A DNA stretch of 64,000 nucleotides, from NCBI RefSeq assembly GCF_017329615.1, contig NZ_JAFMTW010000001.1, forward strand, positions 62,001-126,000, given 5' to 3'. Position 1 is the stretch's first letter. Every line of letters starts with the position of its first letter. The notes under the pieces were generated by a model that saw nothing but the letters and a program-made list of their open reading frames with translations, made no database searches and was not told the origin of the DNA. This document shows, one piece after another, positions 17,206-27,038 of the stretch. The position numbers were made by a program, and so were the translations under genes. This stretch comes from Alicyclobacillus suci. Its GTDB lineage: Bacteria; Bacillota; Bacilli; Alicyclobacillales; Alicyclobacillaceae.

Positions 17206-18126
17206 TCAGTCGTAGCGAATACGGGGATCAACAAATCCATATACGATATCAACTATCAAGTTGAACAAGACCACGAATACGGCAAGCAAAAGCACGGTGC
17301 CCATAATGACAGGGATATCCTGGTTACCAATCGCCTGATACGCCAACATACCCATACCGTTCCAGTTGAATGTCTCCTCAATCAGCACGACACCGGCAAG
17401 CAAGGTACCAATGTCAATACCCGCAAACGTGATCACTGGAATCAGTGCGTTACGCAACACGTGGCGATAAATGACACGCCGTTCACTAGCACCCTTGGCG
17501 CGCGCCGTACGAACATAGTCTTGGTTCATGACGTCCAACATCGTGGACTTCAGCAGACGCATGTAGTACGCGGCACCCGTGATACCGTAGGTGATGGACG
17601 GAAGAATCAAGTAGTAAATCCCACCCGTTCCACCGAGCGGAAAAATTTGAATCTTAAAGCCGAAGGCAAACAGTAAGAGCAATCCCAGCCAGTAAACCGG
17701 AAGCGAAATCCCAATCAGGGCCAAGGCGCTAATCACGACGTCGCGAACTTTGTTCGCGTGGCGCGCCGTGTAAATGCCAAGCGGAATCCCGATGATGAGT
17801 TCCATAATCCAACAACCGAGCGCCAACTCGGCGGTTGGGCCCATGCGGCTACTAATTTGCGACATAACAGACGTATGGAAGATATAGGACGTTCCTAAGT
17901 TACCATGCAGCAAATTGCCCATATACTTCAAATACTGTTCCCAAATTGGAAGGTTCAAACCGAGATTGATACGGATTTGATTCACCACATCCGGAGTTGC
18001 GTGTGGACCTGCGATAATGCGAGCTGGGTCTGCAGGAACTGCGTAGAGCAACAAAAATGCGATAATGGAAATACCGATGAGCACGATAATCGCTTGCCCA
18101 ATGCGGCGAATAATATATGCACCCAC
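17206..18126 (-). CDS. dppB: Peptide ABC transporter permease, DppB/OppB type
   Basis: A 306-aa inner-membrane permease with six predicted helices. It begins MGAYIIRRIGQAIIVLIGIS, has the external loop DPARIIAGPHATPDVVNQIR and the EAA-type coupling motif DYVRTARAKGASERRVIYRHVLRNAL, and ends DIVYGFVDPRIRYD, typical of DppB. GTG 18126 follows GGAGGC. It forms the channel with DppC and is powered by DppD and DppF. Confidence 0.93.
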   Translation of the reverse strand: MGAYIIRRIGQAIIVLIGISIIAFLLLYAVPADPARIIAGPHATPDVVNQIRINLGLNLPIWEQYLKYMGNLLHGNLGTSYIFHTSVMSQISSRMGPTAELALGCWIMELIIGIPLGIYTARHANKVRDVVISALALIGISLPVYWLGLLLLFAFGFKIQIFPLGGTGGIYYLILPSITYGITGAAYYMRLLKSTMLDVMNQDYVRTARAKGASERRVIYRHVLRNALIPVITFAGIDIGTLLAGVVLIEETFNWNGMGMLAYQAIGNQDIPVIMGTVLLLAVFVVLFNLIVDIVYGFVDPRIRYD

Positions 18127-18146
18127 GTGGACGCCTCCTTCCTACC

Positions 18147-19046
18147 TTATTGACGGGTCGCGGACTGTGGATCAAGAATATCGCGGAGTCCGTCTCCCAA
18201 CATGTTAAATCCGACAACCGTGATAACCAACGCAATACCTGCACTGTACATCTCCCATGGCGCGTAGGTGTACGTGGTCAAACCATCTTGAATCATACCG
18301 CCCCAATCTGGTGTTGGCGGCTGAATGCCCATACCCAAGTAACTCAAACCTGCAGCTGCCAAGATGTTCGCACCCACTTGCAACGTCGACAAGACAATCA
18401 CTGGGCCGAAGACGTTCGGCAGAACGATGCGGAACATAATGCGCCACTCTGTTGCACCCAGTGCCCGTGCGGCTTGTACATACTCAAGCTCACGCACCTG
18501 CAACACTTGTCCACGAACGACGCGGGCCATGACGCCCCAACCGAGGATACCGATAGTCAACAAGATGTTCCAAAGACTTGAGCCAAGGATTGCGACGAGC
18601 GCCAAAGCGAACAACAAGAACGGAAAGGCGAGCACAGTATCCGTAATACGCATGACGAGCGCATCCACCCAACCGCCAAACACGCCGGCGATGAGCCCTA
18701 AAACAGTACCTACGACCAAGTTAATGATCATCGACAATAAACCAATCAAAAGCGAAATTCGTCCGCCCCACAACACGCGAGAGAGTACGTCGCGACCGTT
18801 GCCGTCAGCGCCTAAAAGAAATTCTCGCGAAGGTCCTACCGGAATGCCTTGCTCACTAAGCGCATTGTTAAATGTCGCAATTGGGCTATGCGGCGAAATC
18901 CACGGCGCAAGAATCGCTAATAGCGCCATAATGACGATAATGAGCGCTCCGAGATAAACGAGCGGATAACGCTTCAATGATTTCTTAAACTTTCCTGTCC
19001 GAGCCTTCGTCGGTGCCTGTACCACTGCACCTACATTTGTCGACAT
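18147..19046 (-). CDS. dppC: Peptide ABC transporter permease, DppC/OppC type
   Basis: A 299-aa permease with a cytoplasmic N-terminus, six helices, the coupling motif EYVQAARALGATEWRIMFRIVLPNV, and the family ending NMLGDGLRDILDPQ. ATG 19046 (MSTNVGAVVQ) has GGGAGGT just upstream, better than the longer frame starting at 19082. It partners DppB. Confidence 0.93.
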   Translation of the reverse strand: MSTNVGAVVQAPTKARTGKFKKSLKRYPLVYLGALIIVIMALLAILAPWISPHSPIATFNNALSEQGIPVGPSREFLLGADGNGRDVLSRVLWGGRISLLIGLLSMIINLVVGTVLGLIAGVFGGWVDALVMRITDTVLAFPFLLFALALVAILGSSLWNILLTIGILGWGVMARVVRGQVLQVRELEYVQAARALGATEWRIMFRIVLPNVFGPVIVLSTLQVGANILAAAGLSYLGMGIQPPTPDWGGMIQDGLTTYTYAPWEMYSAGIALVITVVGFNMLGDGLRDILDPQSATRQ

Positions 19047-19097
19047 AATGTTACCTCCCTTTACCCTGGTACCTACGCCCACCGAGATAAACTCTGT

Positions 19098-20068
19098 TTA
19101 GTATAGGTGGCAGGCCACTTGGTGATTTGGCTTGACTTCCTTCCAAACTGGCTTTTCTCGCTTACAGACGTCCATCGCCATCGGACAACGCGTGTGGAAC
19201 GGACAGCCGCTCGGCGGATTCGCAGGACTCGGCAAATCTCCCTGCAGAATAATGCGTTCGCGCTTTGCGTCTGGGTCAGGAATCGGGACAGCCGACAAAA
19301 GCGCCTGTGTGTATGGATGAAGCGGATCAATAAACAGTTCATCACTGTCGGCCGACTCCGCCATGTTTCCAAGATACATAACCATGATGCGGTCACTGAT
19401 ATGGCGAACCACACTCAAATCGTGCGCGACGAAAATATAAGTCAGGTTAAAATCCTCTTGCAAGTCATCCAGCAAGTTCAGCACCTGGCTTTGCACCGAG
19501 ACGTCCAGTGCGGCGACAGGCTCGTCGAGGATGATGAGCTTTGGATTCAGTGTCAACGCTCGCGCAATCCCAATACGCTGGCGCTGACCACCAGAAAATT
19601 CGTGTGGATAGCGGTTCGCGTATTCTGGGTCCAATCCGACCCGGTCGAGCAAGGAACGAACGCGCTCCATCTGACTAGAACGGGTACCAATGTTGTGAAT
19701 CTGCATTGGCTCCATCAACGTCTGTGCAATCGTGTTGCGTGGGTTTAACGATGCATACGGATCTTGGAACACCAATTGCATCTCTCGACGCATGGCCCGC
19801 ATCTGCGACTTAGACAACTTCGTGACGTCTTTGCCCTCAAATATCACATTACCTGCGGACGGTTCAATCAAGCGAAGGACACTGCGCCCCATCGTCGACT
19901 TTCCGCAACCGGACTCCCCGACGACGCCCAGCGTCTCGCCTGCCCGCAGCGTGAAATCCACGCCGTCGACGGCGCGTACGTGTCCGACCGTGTGGCGGAA
20001 CACGCCTCGTTTAATCGGGAAGTACTTTTTTAATCCCTGGACTTCCAAAAGTGGTGTTCCCTGCGCCA

Positions 20069-20069
<1 letters not shown>
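19098..20069 (-). CDS. dppF: Peptide ABC transporter ATP-binding protein, DppF/OppF type
   Basis: A 323-aa ATPase with Walker [16 protein letters not shown]-loop [13 protein letters not shown], signature [15 protein letters not shown], Walker [13 protein letters not shown] and an H-loop (AHDLSVV). The C-terminal oligopeptide extension ends [17 protein letters not shown] with conserved cysteines. ATG 20069 is part of a TAATG overlap with the dppD stop, preceded by GAGGGGGG, which indicates translational coupling. Confidence 0.93.
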
Positions 20070-21064
<995 letters not shown>

Positions 21065-21326
21065 AATTTTCCCCTCTTTCCCTTAAAACCATCATCAGAC
21101 CTATCTAACAGCGTAGCAAGCATGTATGGAAAATATTAGAGAGGCCAAAGAGAGTATCTGCATAAGTTTAATAAAATCGCATAACGGTTAAACAAGTCAA
21201 GTAGAAGTATAACAAGTTTTCTTTAAAATCGTAACGGGGATTTTTGGCACAGAAAACTGCCACACAAGTTTCACATTTCCACAAATTGGTTTGTATGATG
21301 CCATCCAATCTGGAAATTGTAGAGAT

Positions 21327-21863
21327 ATGGATATACAGAAGGGATTTACACGTCAGTTTTGGTTTGCATTCACATTCCTTACGGCGACCCTGGTAGATGT
21401 CCCTGGTCACGTGGCATCCGCTCAAACACAACGAAATCTCAGTTTCGCGGAGCGGGCGGTTGTCGTGGATGGCAAGGCATACGACTTAGATCAATACCGT
21501 CCGACGAGATCCACATTCTTGCTTACGGCATACAATTTGGATCGGCAGTCCACAGGCAAATCACCTGGAGAACCTGGATACGGCATTACGGCGACGGGAA
21601 CATTTGCATCGACCGACAGAACCGTAGCAGTCGACCCACACGTAATTCCCTATGGGTCGCTCCTACACATTGAAGGCGTAGGCTGGCGAGTCGCCGAAGA
21701 TACGGGTGGCGCCATTCGCGGCCACCACATCGACGTCTTGGTCGACAGCCGCTCGACTGCGCTCAAATTTGGCGTAAAACACAACTGTGAAGTCGAGGTC
21801 TTTACGCCGGTCGCAGGAACCGACGTCCATCCAATTAGTCATACACAATTTCATCACAGCTGA
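21327..21863 (+). CDS. Secreted 3D-domain protein (YuiC-like, putative peptidoglycan lytic enzyme)
   Basis: A 178-aa protein with a signal peptide (MDIQKGFTRQFWFAFTFLTATL, then a cleavage-like AxAQ near 33) and a C-terminal 3D domain: LTAYNLD, ATGTFAS, VAVDPHVIPYGSLLHI and VAEDTGGAIRG with HHIDVLVDS. The three conserved aspartates (VDP, EDTGG, IDV) resemble the active site of MltA/RpfB-type enzymes. The start ATG 21327 gives a proper signal peptide; the ribosome site is weak. YuiC sits beside YuiD in Bacillus, and here a yuiD gene lies about 0.9 kb away. It overlaps the end of the convergent yutE-like gene by 10 nt. Confidence 0.85.
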   Translation: MDIQKGFTRQFWFAFTFLTATLVDVPGHVASAQTQRNLSFAERAVVVDGKAYDLDQYRPTRSTFLLTAYNLDRQSTGKSPGEPGYGITATGTFASTDRTVAVDPHVIPYGSLLHIEGVGWRVAEDTGGAIRGHHIDVLVDSRSTALKFGVKHNCEVEVFTPVAGTDVHPISHTQFHHS

Positions 21864-22282
21864 ACATAGCGGCGGATGTGCTCAGCAAACGGCGGAAACA
21901 AGGGCGCATACGCCGAAACTGCCTGCCGGACTTCTGGTGGCTTGACGTTGGCGTGGTCGCGAATGAAACGAGCTCTCAAATCAAAAATCCCGCTGATGTC
22001 GTCGAACCACTGCGCTGGCAATACGTCTTCCTCGACGAGCACTTTTAAAATATCCGCATACCCGCCGGGGTCACGCATGACGAGCGCGTCGATAATGAGC
22101 GACGCAATATCCGTCGCGTATTCGACACTCGTATGTAAGGCTCGCTCGGCAGCGAGCCGCCACGTCAAGTCTTCCTCCCAAGCGTCTTCTCGCTGGCGAA
22201 GCGCAAGCATCCACCGCGTGCGCTCGTCGAGTCCATTTAACCAACTCTGAATCTGCTCCTTGTGTGCAACGGTTATAAACAT
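21854..22282 (-). CDS. yutE: DUF86/HepT-like protein (YutE family)
   Basis: A 142-aa all-helical protein. The DUF86 core is VEYATDIASLIIDALVMRDPGG, DILKVLVEE and GIFDLRARFIRDHANV. HepT toxins of this fold carry an Rx4HxY motif; here R-FIRD-H-A-N has Asn in place of Tyr, as expected for a housekeeping YutE-type protein rather than an active toxin. No antitoxin (MntA) gene is adjacent. ATG 22282 has GAGGAA close upstream. It overlaps the end of the Nudix gene by 10 nt, so the pair is cotranscribed. Confidence 0.8.
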   Translation of the reverse strand: MFITVAHKEQIQSWLNGLDERTRWMLALRQREDAWEEDLTWRLAAERALHTSVEYATDIASLIIDALVMRDPGGYADILKVLVEEDVLPAQWFDDISGIFDLRARFIRDHANVKPPEVRQAVSAYAPLFPPFAEHIRRYVQL

Positions 22283-22776
22283 GCTTCCTCGACACTCCCT
22301 ATCTTCGCCGCGCGGGCCACTACAGGCCAAGCGCGCTCATAGACGATGTCTTTCATGATGGGGCTTATGTAGTCAAACACCTTAGCCATATCCGGGCTCA
22401 GGTTTGGATGAAACAAGCGCACATCGTCGATTTCGGACCACGTAGGCCGGGCTTGGACGTCGATGACGTCAGCCAAATACACCCATTTGGGAACGGCTTG
22501 TCCCTCGACGAGAATCTGATATTCTGCAACCCAACTGATGTGGCCCAAGGTGAGCCCCGCCTCCTCGTACGACTCACGGCGTACGGCGCTCAAAACGTCC
22601 TCACCGGACTCCAACTTCCCCCCTGGTACCTCCCACCCGCGTCGTGAATGATGCACCCAAACTATATTGTGAAAAAGCACAGGAAAGACGAGTACAGAAT
22701 GTGGCCGTGCTCGCGCCTTGTCCTCATCCATGTGAAACCCGAAGGCCTTTGGCCATGGCTTCATCTGTTCACGCAT
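22273..22776 (-). CDS. Nudix hydrolase
   Basis: About 167 aa with one Nudix box, GKLESGEDVLSAVRRESYEEAG, fitting GX5EX7REUXEEXG apart from Ser at the U position. It probably hydrolyses a nucleoside diphosphate-linked compound; the substrate cannot be told. The ATG at 22776 is preferred; the frame can begin at GTG 22791, overlapping the yuiD stop. It sits between yuiD and yutE in a tight minus-strand group. Confidence 0.87.
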   Translation of the reverse strand: MREQMKPWPKAFGFHMDEDKARARPHSVLVFPVLFHNIVWVHHSRRGWEVPGGKLESGEDVLSAVRRESYEEAGLTLGHISWVAEYQILVEGQAVPKWVYLADVIDVQARPTWSEIDDVRLFHPNLSPDMAKVFDYISPIMKDIVYERAWPVVARAAKIGSVEEACL

Positions 22777-22781
22777 GCACG

Positions 22782-23270
22782 TCACCACCACTTACCAAAA
22801 CCAATGCCAATGGCAAGGCCAATCAAACCACCAACAAAAATCTCCATCGGTTCGTGCCCGAGAATTTCTTTTAACTGCTCGCCTTCCGTCTGTTCTGTGG
22901 CTGCAGGTTCCTGACTCTGACGCTGTGCAAACTCCATGGCGATACGGTTGAGCAACGTCGCGTGTTCGCCCGCATGCCTACGAATTCCCCCTGCGTCATA
23001 CAAGACAATGGCGGCAAACACGACTGCAGTCGCGAACACTGGCGACTGGGGTCCCACGACAAACCAGAGCGCTGCAGCGAGTGCCACGACGCCCGCAGCG
23101 TGTGAACTCGGCATCCCCCCTGCATCGATCATTTTGTGGGCATCCCACAAACGCGTGCGCGCAAAATGAATCGGCGCCTTGAGGAATTGCGTGATTAAAA
23201 TAGCACAAAGTGCAGCCATCAGCGGCGAATTGCTCCATAGACCATGCACAAAGTGCGGGACATTTGACAT
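22782..23270 (-). CDS. yuiD: Divergent PAP2 family protein (DUF212, YuiD)
   Basis: A 162-aa membrane protein with about four hydrophobic segments and the family motifs KAPIHFARTRLWDAHKMIDAGGMPSSHAAGV and VLYDAGGIRRHAGEHA. These correspond to the phosphatase-like residues of the DUF212 family. The function is not established. The ribosome site GGGGAGG lies about 10 nt before ATG 23270. It precedes the Nudix gene by 5 nt. Confidence 0.9.
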   Translation of the reverse strand: MSNVPHFVHGLWSNSPLMAALCAILITQFLKAPIHFARTRLWDAHKMIDAGGMPSSHAAGVVALAAALWFVVGPQSPVFATAVVFAAIVLYDAGGIRRHAGEHATLLNRIAMEFAQRQSQEPAATEQTEGEQLKEILGHEPMEIFVGGLIGLAIGIGFGKWW

Positions 23271-23296
23271 GAATGTGTTGCCCTCCCCGATAGGGC

Positions 23297-23319
23297 GGGC
23301 GCCTCACGGGCGCCCTTTT
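23297..23319 (+). terminator. G+C-rich hairpin upstream of yuiD
   Basis: GGGCGCC (23297-23303) pairs with GGCGCCC (23309-23315), then TTTTAT on the plus strand. Genes on both sides read on the minus strand, where the T-run is missing, so its orientation does not fit a simple terminator for the M42 gene. It may still slow or end transcription between the M42 gene and yuiD. Confidence 0.4.
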
Positions 23320-23332
23320 ATCCACAATCACT

Positions 23333-24415
23333 TTACCATTGTTGAATATCCTTGACTACTGTACTGTCCAAACGCTTGACTAACTCGGTGAGCAACTGCA
23401 CGCCGTGTTCAAAATCATCCTCGTGGAAAATGGCATTATGACTGTGTATGTATCGGGTAGCCAGGCCAATGGCAACACTCGGTACCCCAGAAGCATGTAG
23501 GTGGAACGCACCCGCGTCCGTACCGCCACCGCTCAAAGTTTCGTATTGCACCGGAATCTTGGCATCGCTCGCAGTATCCAACACGAAATCGCGGAACCGG
23601 TTGTTTGGAATCATCGAGCCATCAAACAACATCAACAGCGGACCTTTTCCGACGTCCGCCAAATGCGCCCGTTCGTCAGTCGGAATCCCCGGTGTATCCC
23701 CGGCAATCCCGACGTCCAGTGCAATCGCGATGTCGGGTTGCACGCGATGAATCAATGTCCTCGCACCCCGCAGACCAACTTCTTCCTGAGCTGTGGCACC
23801 TGCAAACAGGACGTTCGGATGCTGTGTCCCTTGCAGTTCACGCAAGACTTCGACAGCAGTGGCACAGCCTAGCCGATTATCGAGCGCTTTGGCGACGAAC
23901 ATCTTTGAATTGCCCATCTGTGTAAACGGACTCCAGGGGACAATCGCATCGCCTGGACGAACGCCCATCGCTTCCGCCTCCTCGCGGCTAAACGCCCCGA
24001 TGTCGACGAACATATCCTTTGTTTCAACGACCTTTTTCCGCTCCTCCGCCGGCAGGATGTGAGGTGGTTTCGATCCGGTCACGCCAATGATGTCCCCCTT
24101 GCGCGTCTGCACAACAACACGCTGCGACAACATCACTTGCGACCACCAGCCGCCGACCGTTTGAAATTTGAGGAAACCTTCATCCGTCACACTCGTGACC
24201 ATCATCCCGATTTCGTCCAAATGACCTGCGATAAGCACCCGTGGGCCATTGGCATCGCCTTCTTTGACACCGACGATGCCGCCCATGTTGTCGCGCTCGA
24301 TTCGATCCGACAATGGCGCTAACAACTTCTCATACACCTTTCGCACATTCGACTCATAACCTGAAATGCCATGCACGTCGCACAGTTCTTGGATCACTTG
24401 AATACGCGAACTCAA
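23333..24415 (-). CDS. M42-family metallo-aminopeptidase
   Basis: About 360 aa. Metal ligands are seen in order: AGHLDEIG (His), AKALDNRLG (bridging Asp), TAQEEVGLRG (catalytic Glu/Glu pair), ALDVGIAGD (Asp) and RYIHSHN (His). This is the cobalt/zinc aminopeptidase fold of the FrvX/YsdC/PepA-like group, cytosolic and often a dodecamer, with some members acting as glucanases. TTG 24415 is chosen because GGGGGGAG lies 6 nt before it; the frame can begin at TTG 24439. It follows the divergent yunC gene. Confidence 0.92.
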   Translation of the reverse strand: MSSRIQVIQELCDVHGISGYESNVRKVYEKLLAPLSDRIERDNMGGIVGVKEGDANGPRVLIAGHLDEIGMMVTSVTDEGFLKFQTVGGWWSQVMLSQRVVVQTRKGDIIGVTGSKPPHILPAEERKKVVETKDMFVDIGAFSREEAEAMGVRPGDAIVPWSPFTQMGNSKMFVAKALDNRLGCATAVEVLRELQGTQHPNVLFAGATAQEEVGLRGARTLIHRVQPDIAIALDVGIAGDTPGIPTDERAHLADVGKGPLLMLFDGSMIPNNRFRDFVLDTASDAKIPVQYETLSGGGTDAGAFHLHASGVPSVAIGLATRYIHSHNAIFHEDDFEHGVQLLTELVKRLDSTVVKDIQQW

Positions 24416-24573
24416 CTTCGGCTCCCCCCATTTGTTCAAACTTCGTGAAATTTTACAACAGGCTTATGGTACCACATCTCTCGCATTCGAACAGGTGCAA
24501 AACACTTGCAAAACGGGAAACGGCGACGCATTGCACGGAATACGTTACAACAGAGTGCGAAGGAGGAATACAC

Positions 24574-24903
24574 ATGGTGAACATTACCCCCATTGAGGTA
24601 CAGGGATATCGCTTTACAGCCACTCATGTGGCCTTGCCCAAGACCAATTTGCTTGTCGTCAGCAATCAAGTCGGTTATATCATGTGCGGCGCTCTAGATA
24701 TTACCCTGCTTCGCGAAACACTAGCGAGCAGAGGCATCATCGCGGCTCGCGCGGTTGGTGTGAAAACCATGCAGGAATTACTGGACGGCAAGGTAGAAAG
24801 TTGCACGCAGGCCGCCGAAGCGCTCGGCATAACCCCTGGCATGGCCGTGACCGAGGCGCTCGCGCGCATCGGTGCAGCAGGGTCCAACAACGAGCAACAA
24901 TGA
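24574..24903 (+). CDS. yunC: DUF1805 protein, YunC family
   Basis: A 109-aa protein with the full YunC pattern: ITPIEVQGYRFTATHV, LPKTNLLVVSNQVGYIMCGALD, and RAVGVKTMQELLDGKVESCT. The length is normal. ATG 24574 follows GAAGGAGG. The fold is known for this family but the function is not. It stands alone between the divergent M42 gene and the convergent glycosyltransferase. Confidence 0.9.
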   Translation: MVNITPIEVQGYRFTATHVALPKTNLLVVSNQVGYIMCGALDITLLRETLASRGIIAARAVGVKTMQELLDGKVESCTQAAEALGITPGMAVTEALARIGAAGSNNEQQ

Positions 24904-24934
24904 AAAAGAGACGCACCACAACATGTGGTGCGTC
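24903..24934 (-). terminator. Terminator of the family-2 glycosyltransferase gene
   Basis: A perfect 10-bp stem GACGCACCAC/GTGGTGCGTC (24910-24919, 24925-24934) with a 5-nt loop. On the minus strand it is followed by CTCTTTTT. It also abuts the yunC stop and may serve both convergent genes. Confidence 0.8.
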
Positions 24935-24968
24935 CCTCTGAAAAGCGTACCGAAGTCCTCCGATGGGA

Positions 24969-26216
24969 TTATCGGCTACGGATTTGGTCTAGCCGAATAG
25001 CCCGTTTATGCACAGTGTGCGACCACTTGCGGTTGGCCTTGGTGAAGAACGCCTGTAATGTCACAGGACCCCATGTCCACAAAAACAGTGGTAAAATTGC
25101 CAAACCGAAATATGCGCGCCAGTTGACTCGTTCCAAGAGCAGCGCCAATGGCATCTGCAAGTACATAAAAACGTTGACGCCTACCCAAAAGTCCGTTGGT
25201 AAAAGATTCGTGATGTGACTCATCACCGTATCCTTTGGCGTGGAAATCTGTAACAGCATCATCAATGACGTCAAGAACAAAATCAAAAACCGTGCAGGTT
25301 GAAACAAATAAATGCCGGCGTCAAGTTTTACCATATTGCGCTCTCGAATTCCCTGTTTCAGCAAGGGAACCATATGGTACCGCGCACAATGGAAGTGACC
25401 CTGCATCCAACGCAGGCGTTGTCGAAAAGACGACAGGATATCGGTGGGTTTCTCGTCATACACCTTGGCATCGTGCGCCCAAATCGGCACGACACCGCGC
25501 TCGACACAGCGGACGCCAAATTCTAGGTCTTCGGTCAATCCAGTTGCTTCCCAACCCATCTCTTGCAACAAATTGTAATCAATACATAGGCCAGTGCCAC
25601 CTAATGAGCACGACAAACGCAAATTTTGTCGAGCCTTTTGCCACATGCGGTTACTGAACCAATAAGAGATAGCCATCGAGACGCTGACCCAGGAATCAAA
25701 CGGGTTTTTTACCCCTAAGTACCCCTGAATCACCTTGTGACCGCGGCATAATTTGTCGTTCATGATGGTCAAGAACGAAGGGTCGACTAGGTTGTCCGCA
25801 TCAAACATGACAATCGCATCATAGTCTTTGTGAGATGCCTGGAATTTCTCCAAGATCCATTCTATTGCGAAACCCTTACCCCGCTTCTCCTTGTCCGTCC
25901 GTTCATGCACAATCGCACCGTGGAGGCGCCCGACGTCCGCCGTGTGATCTGTGCAGTTATCTGCAATCAAATGCACGTCGAACAATTCAGCCGGGTATTC
26001 CTGTGCCTTCAAACTGTCGATGAGCGAACCGACAACCCGCTCTTCGTTATGGCCAGGAATGACGACGGCAAAGCGTTTTTTAGGACCGTGAATCACCTTT
26101 TCTCGCCGGTGCCAAATTCCAAATACAGACATGACAATCTGATAGACGCCAATAGCCCCGGTGAAAATCTGCATGAACACGTACACGACATTCAAAATAC
26201 CGTGAAGCAGGGACAT
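24969..26216 (-). CDS. Membrane-bound family-2 glycosyltransferase
   Basis: A 415-aa processive-type GT2. An N-terminal membrane segment (MSLLHGILNVVYVFMQIFTG) precedes the GT-A domain with VVIPGHNEERVV, the DxD motif MFDADN, the catalytic TED (GLTEDLEFG) and the QxxRW motif (RQRLRWMQGH). Several C-terminal helices follow. It resembles enzymes making poly-N-acetylglucosamine-like or cellulose-like polysaccharides, or glycosylating lipids. No partner export or deacetylase gene lies beside it. ATG 26216 follows GAGGG. Confidence 0.9.
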   Translation of the reverse strand: MSLLHGILNVVYVFMQIFTGAIGVYQIVMSVFGIWHRREKVIHGPKKRFAVVIPGHNEERVVGSLIDSLKAQEYPAELFDVHLIADNCTDHTADVGRLHGAIVHERTDKEKRGKGFAIEWILEKFQASHKDYDAIVMFDADNLVDPSFLTIMNDKLCRGHKVIQGYLGVKNPFDSWVSVSMAISYWFSNRMWQKARQNLRLSCSLGGTGLCIDYNLLQEMGWEATGLTEDLEFGVRCVERGVVPIWAHDAKVYDEKPTDILSSFRQRLRWMQGHFHCARYHMVPLLKQGIRERNMVKLDAGIYLFQPARFLILFLTSLMMLLQISTPKDTVMSHITNLLPTDFWVGVNVFMYLQMPLALLLERVNWRAYFGLAILPLFLWTWGPVTLQAFFTKANRKWSHTVHKRAIRLDQIRSR

Positions 26217-26432
26217 GCATTAACCCTCAACTTTCTGCGTCAGCCTCAAGACGTGGAGCGTGCTGACATTAAATTCTCCAAGCCATCCTCATCATTTTGG
26301 GGATAATCGAAACCCTTGTCAACGTCAATTCTTGTCGAAGGCGCCCCTGGGCGAAACGTTCACTTTTTCCGAAAGATGCGGTACGATAACCAAGTCTGGT
26401 TACTAGGATATCCAGGAAACGGAGGATTCAAC

Positions 26433-27038
26433 TTGTCCGGCCTTAGTGTGCTGATCTCCCATTACGGAAATACAGCCATCTTTCTTCTGATGTTGATTGA
26501 AAGCATCTGCATTCCAATCCCGTCCGAAGTCATCATGTCGTTCGGCGGGTTTATGGCGGCGCAAGGCACCTTAAATTTCTGGTGGGTTATCGTCATTGGT
26601 ACGGTTGCTAACGTGCTAGGCGGACTGATTGCCTATGCCATCGGCCGTTACGGTGGACGCCCACTGATTCTGCGGTACGGACGCTACGTCCTACTCAGTC
26701 CTGAGCACCTGCAGCGCGCGGAAACCTGGTTTCGCCGCTTTGGTGAACTCACGGTATTCTTTGGTCGAATGGTGCCAGCCGTTCGCACCTTCGTCTCGCT
26801 GCCCGCCGGATTTGCCAGCATGTCTGTTTGGCGCTTTCTCGTGTTCTCCGCATTGGGTTCGCTTCCATGGAACTTTGCCATGACCTATGCAGGCTTCCAA
26901 TTACATGCACATTGGGATGTCATTGACGAGAAACTAAAACCCCTTACATACGCTGGTGCGCTGATCTTAGTAGCCGCCGTGGTCTGGTTCTGGTTTCGGC
27001 GGAAAAAGCCTCAGGGTCGCAAAAACACGATGGAATGA
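26433..27038 (+). CDS. DedA-family membrane protein
   Basis: A 201-aa VTT/DedA-domain protein. It shows ESICIPIPSEVIMSFGG (the re-entrant segment with conserved Glu and Pro), YAIGRYGGRP, and FFGRMVPAVRTFVSLPAG, ending in a membrane helix and a basic tail. Members act in undecaprenyl-phosphate or phosphatidylethanolamine flipping and membrane homeostasis. TTG 26433 follows GGAGG with 7-nt spacing; an upstream extension has no ribosome site. Its 3' end overlaps the convergent HD gene by 28 nt. Confidence 0.9.
   Translation: MSGLSVLISHYGNTAIFLLMLIESICIPIPSEVIMSFGGFMAAQGTLNFWWVIVIGTVANVLGGLIAYAIGRYGGRPLILRYGRYVLLSPEHLQRAETWFRRFGELTVFFGRMVPAVRTFVSLPAGFASMSVWRFLVFSALGSLPWNFAMTYAGFQLHAHWDVIDEKLKPLTYAGALILVAAVVWFWFRRKKPQGRKNTME

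Noticed and set aside
21854..22282. HepT toxin of a HepT-MntA system
   Set aside because: The DUF86 fold fits, but the RNase Tyr is Asn and no MntA-type nucleotidyltransferase is adjacent. A YutE-type housekeeping protein is more likely.
24313..24573. Longer N-terminus of yunC
   Set aside because: It overlaps the M42 start region and lacks the strong GAAGGAGG site found at ATG 24574. YunC proteins start at this Met.
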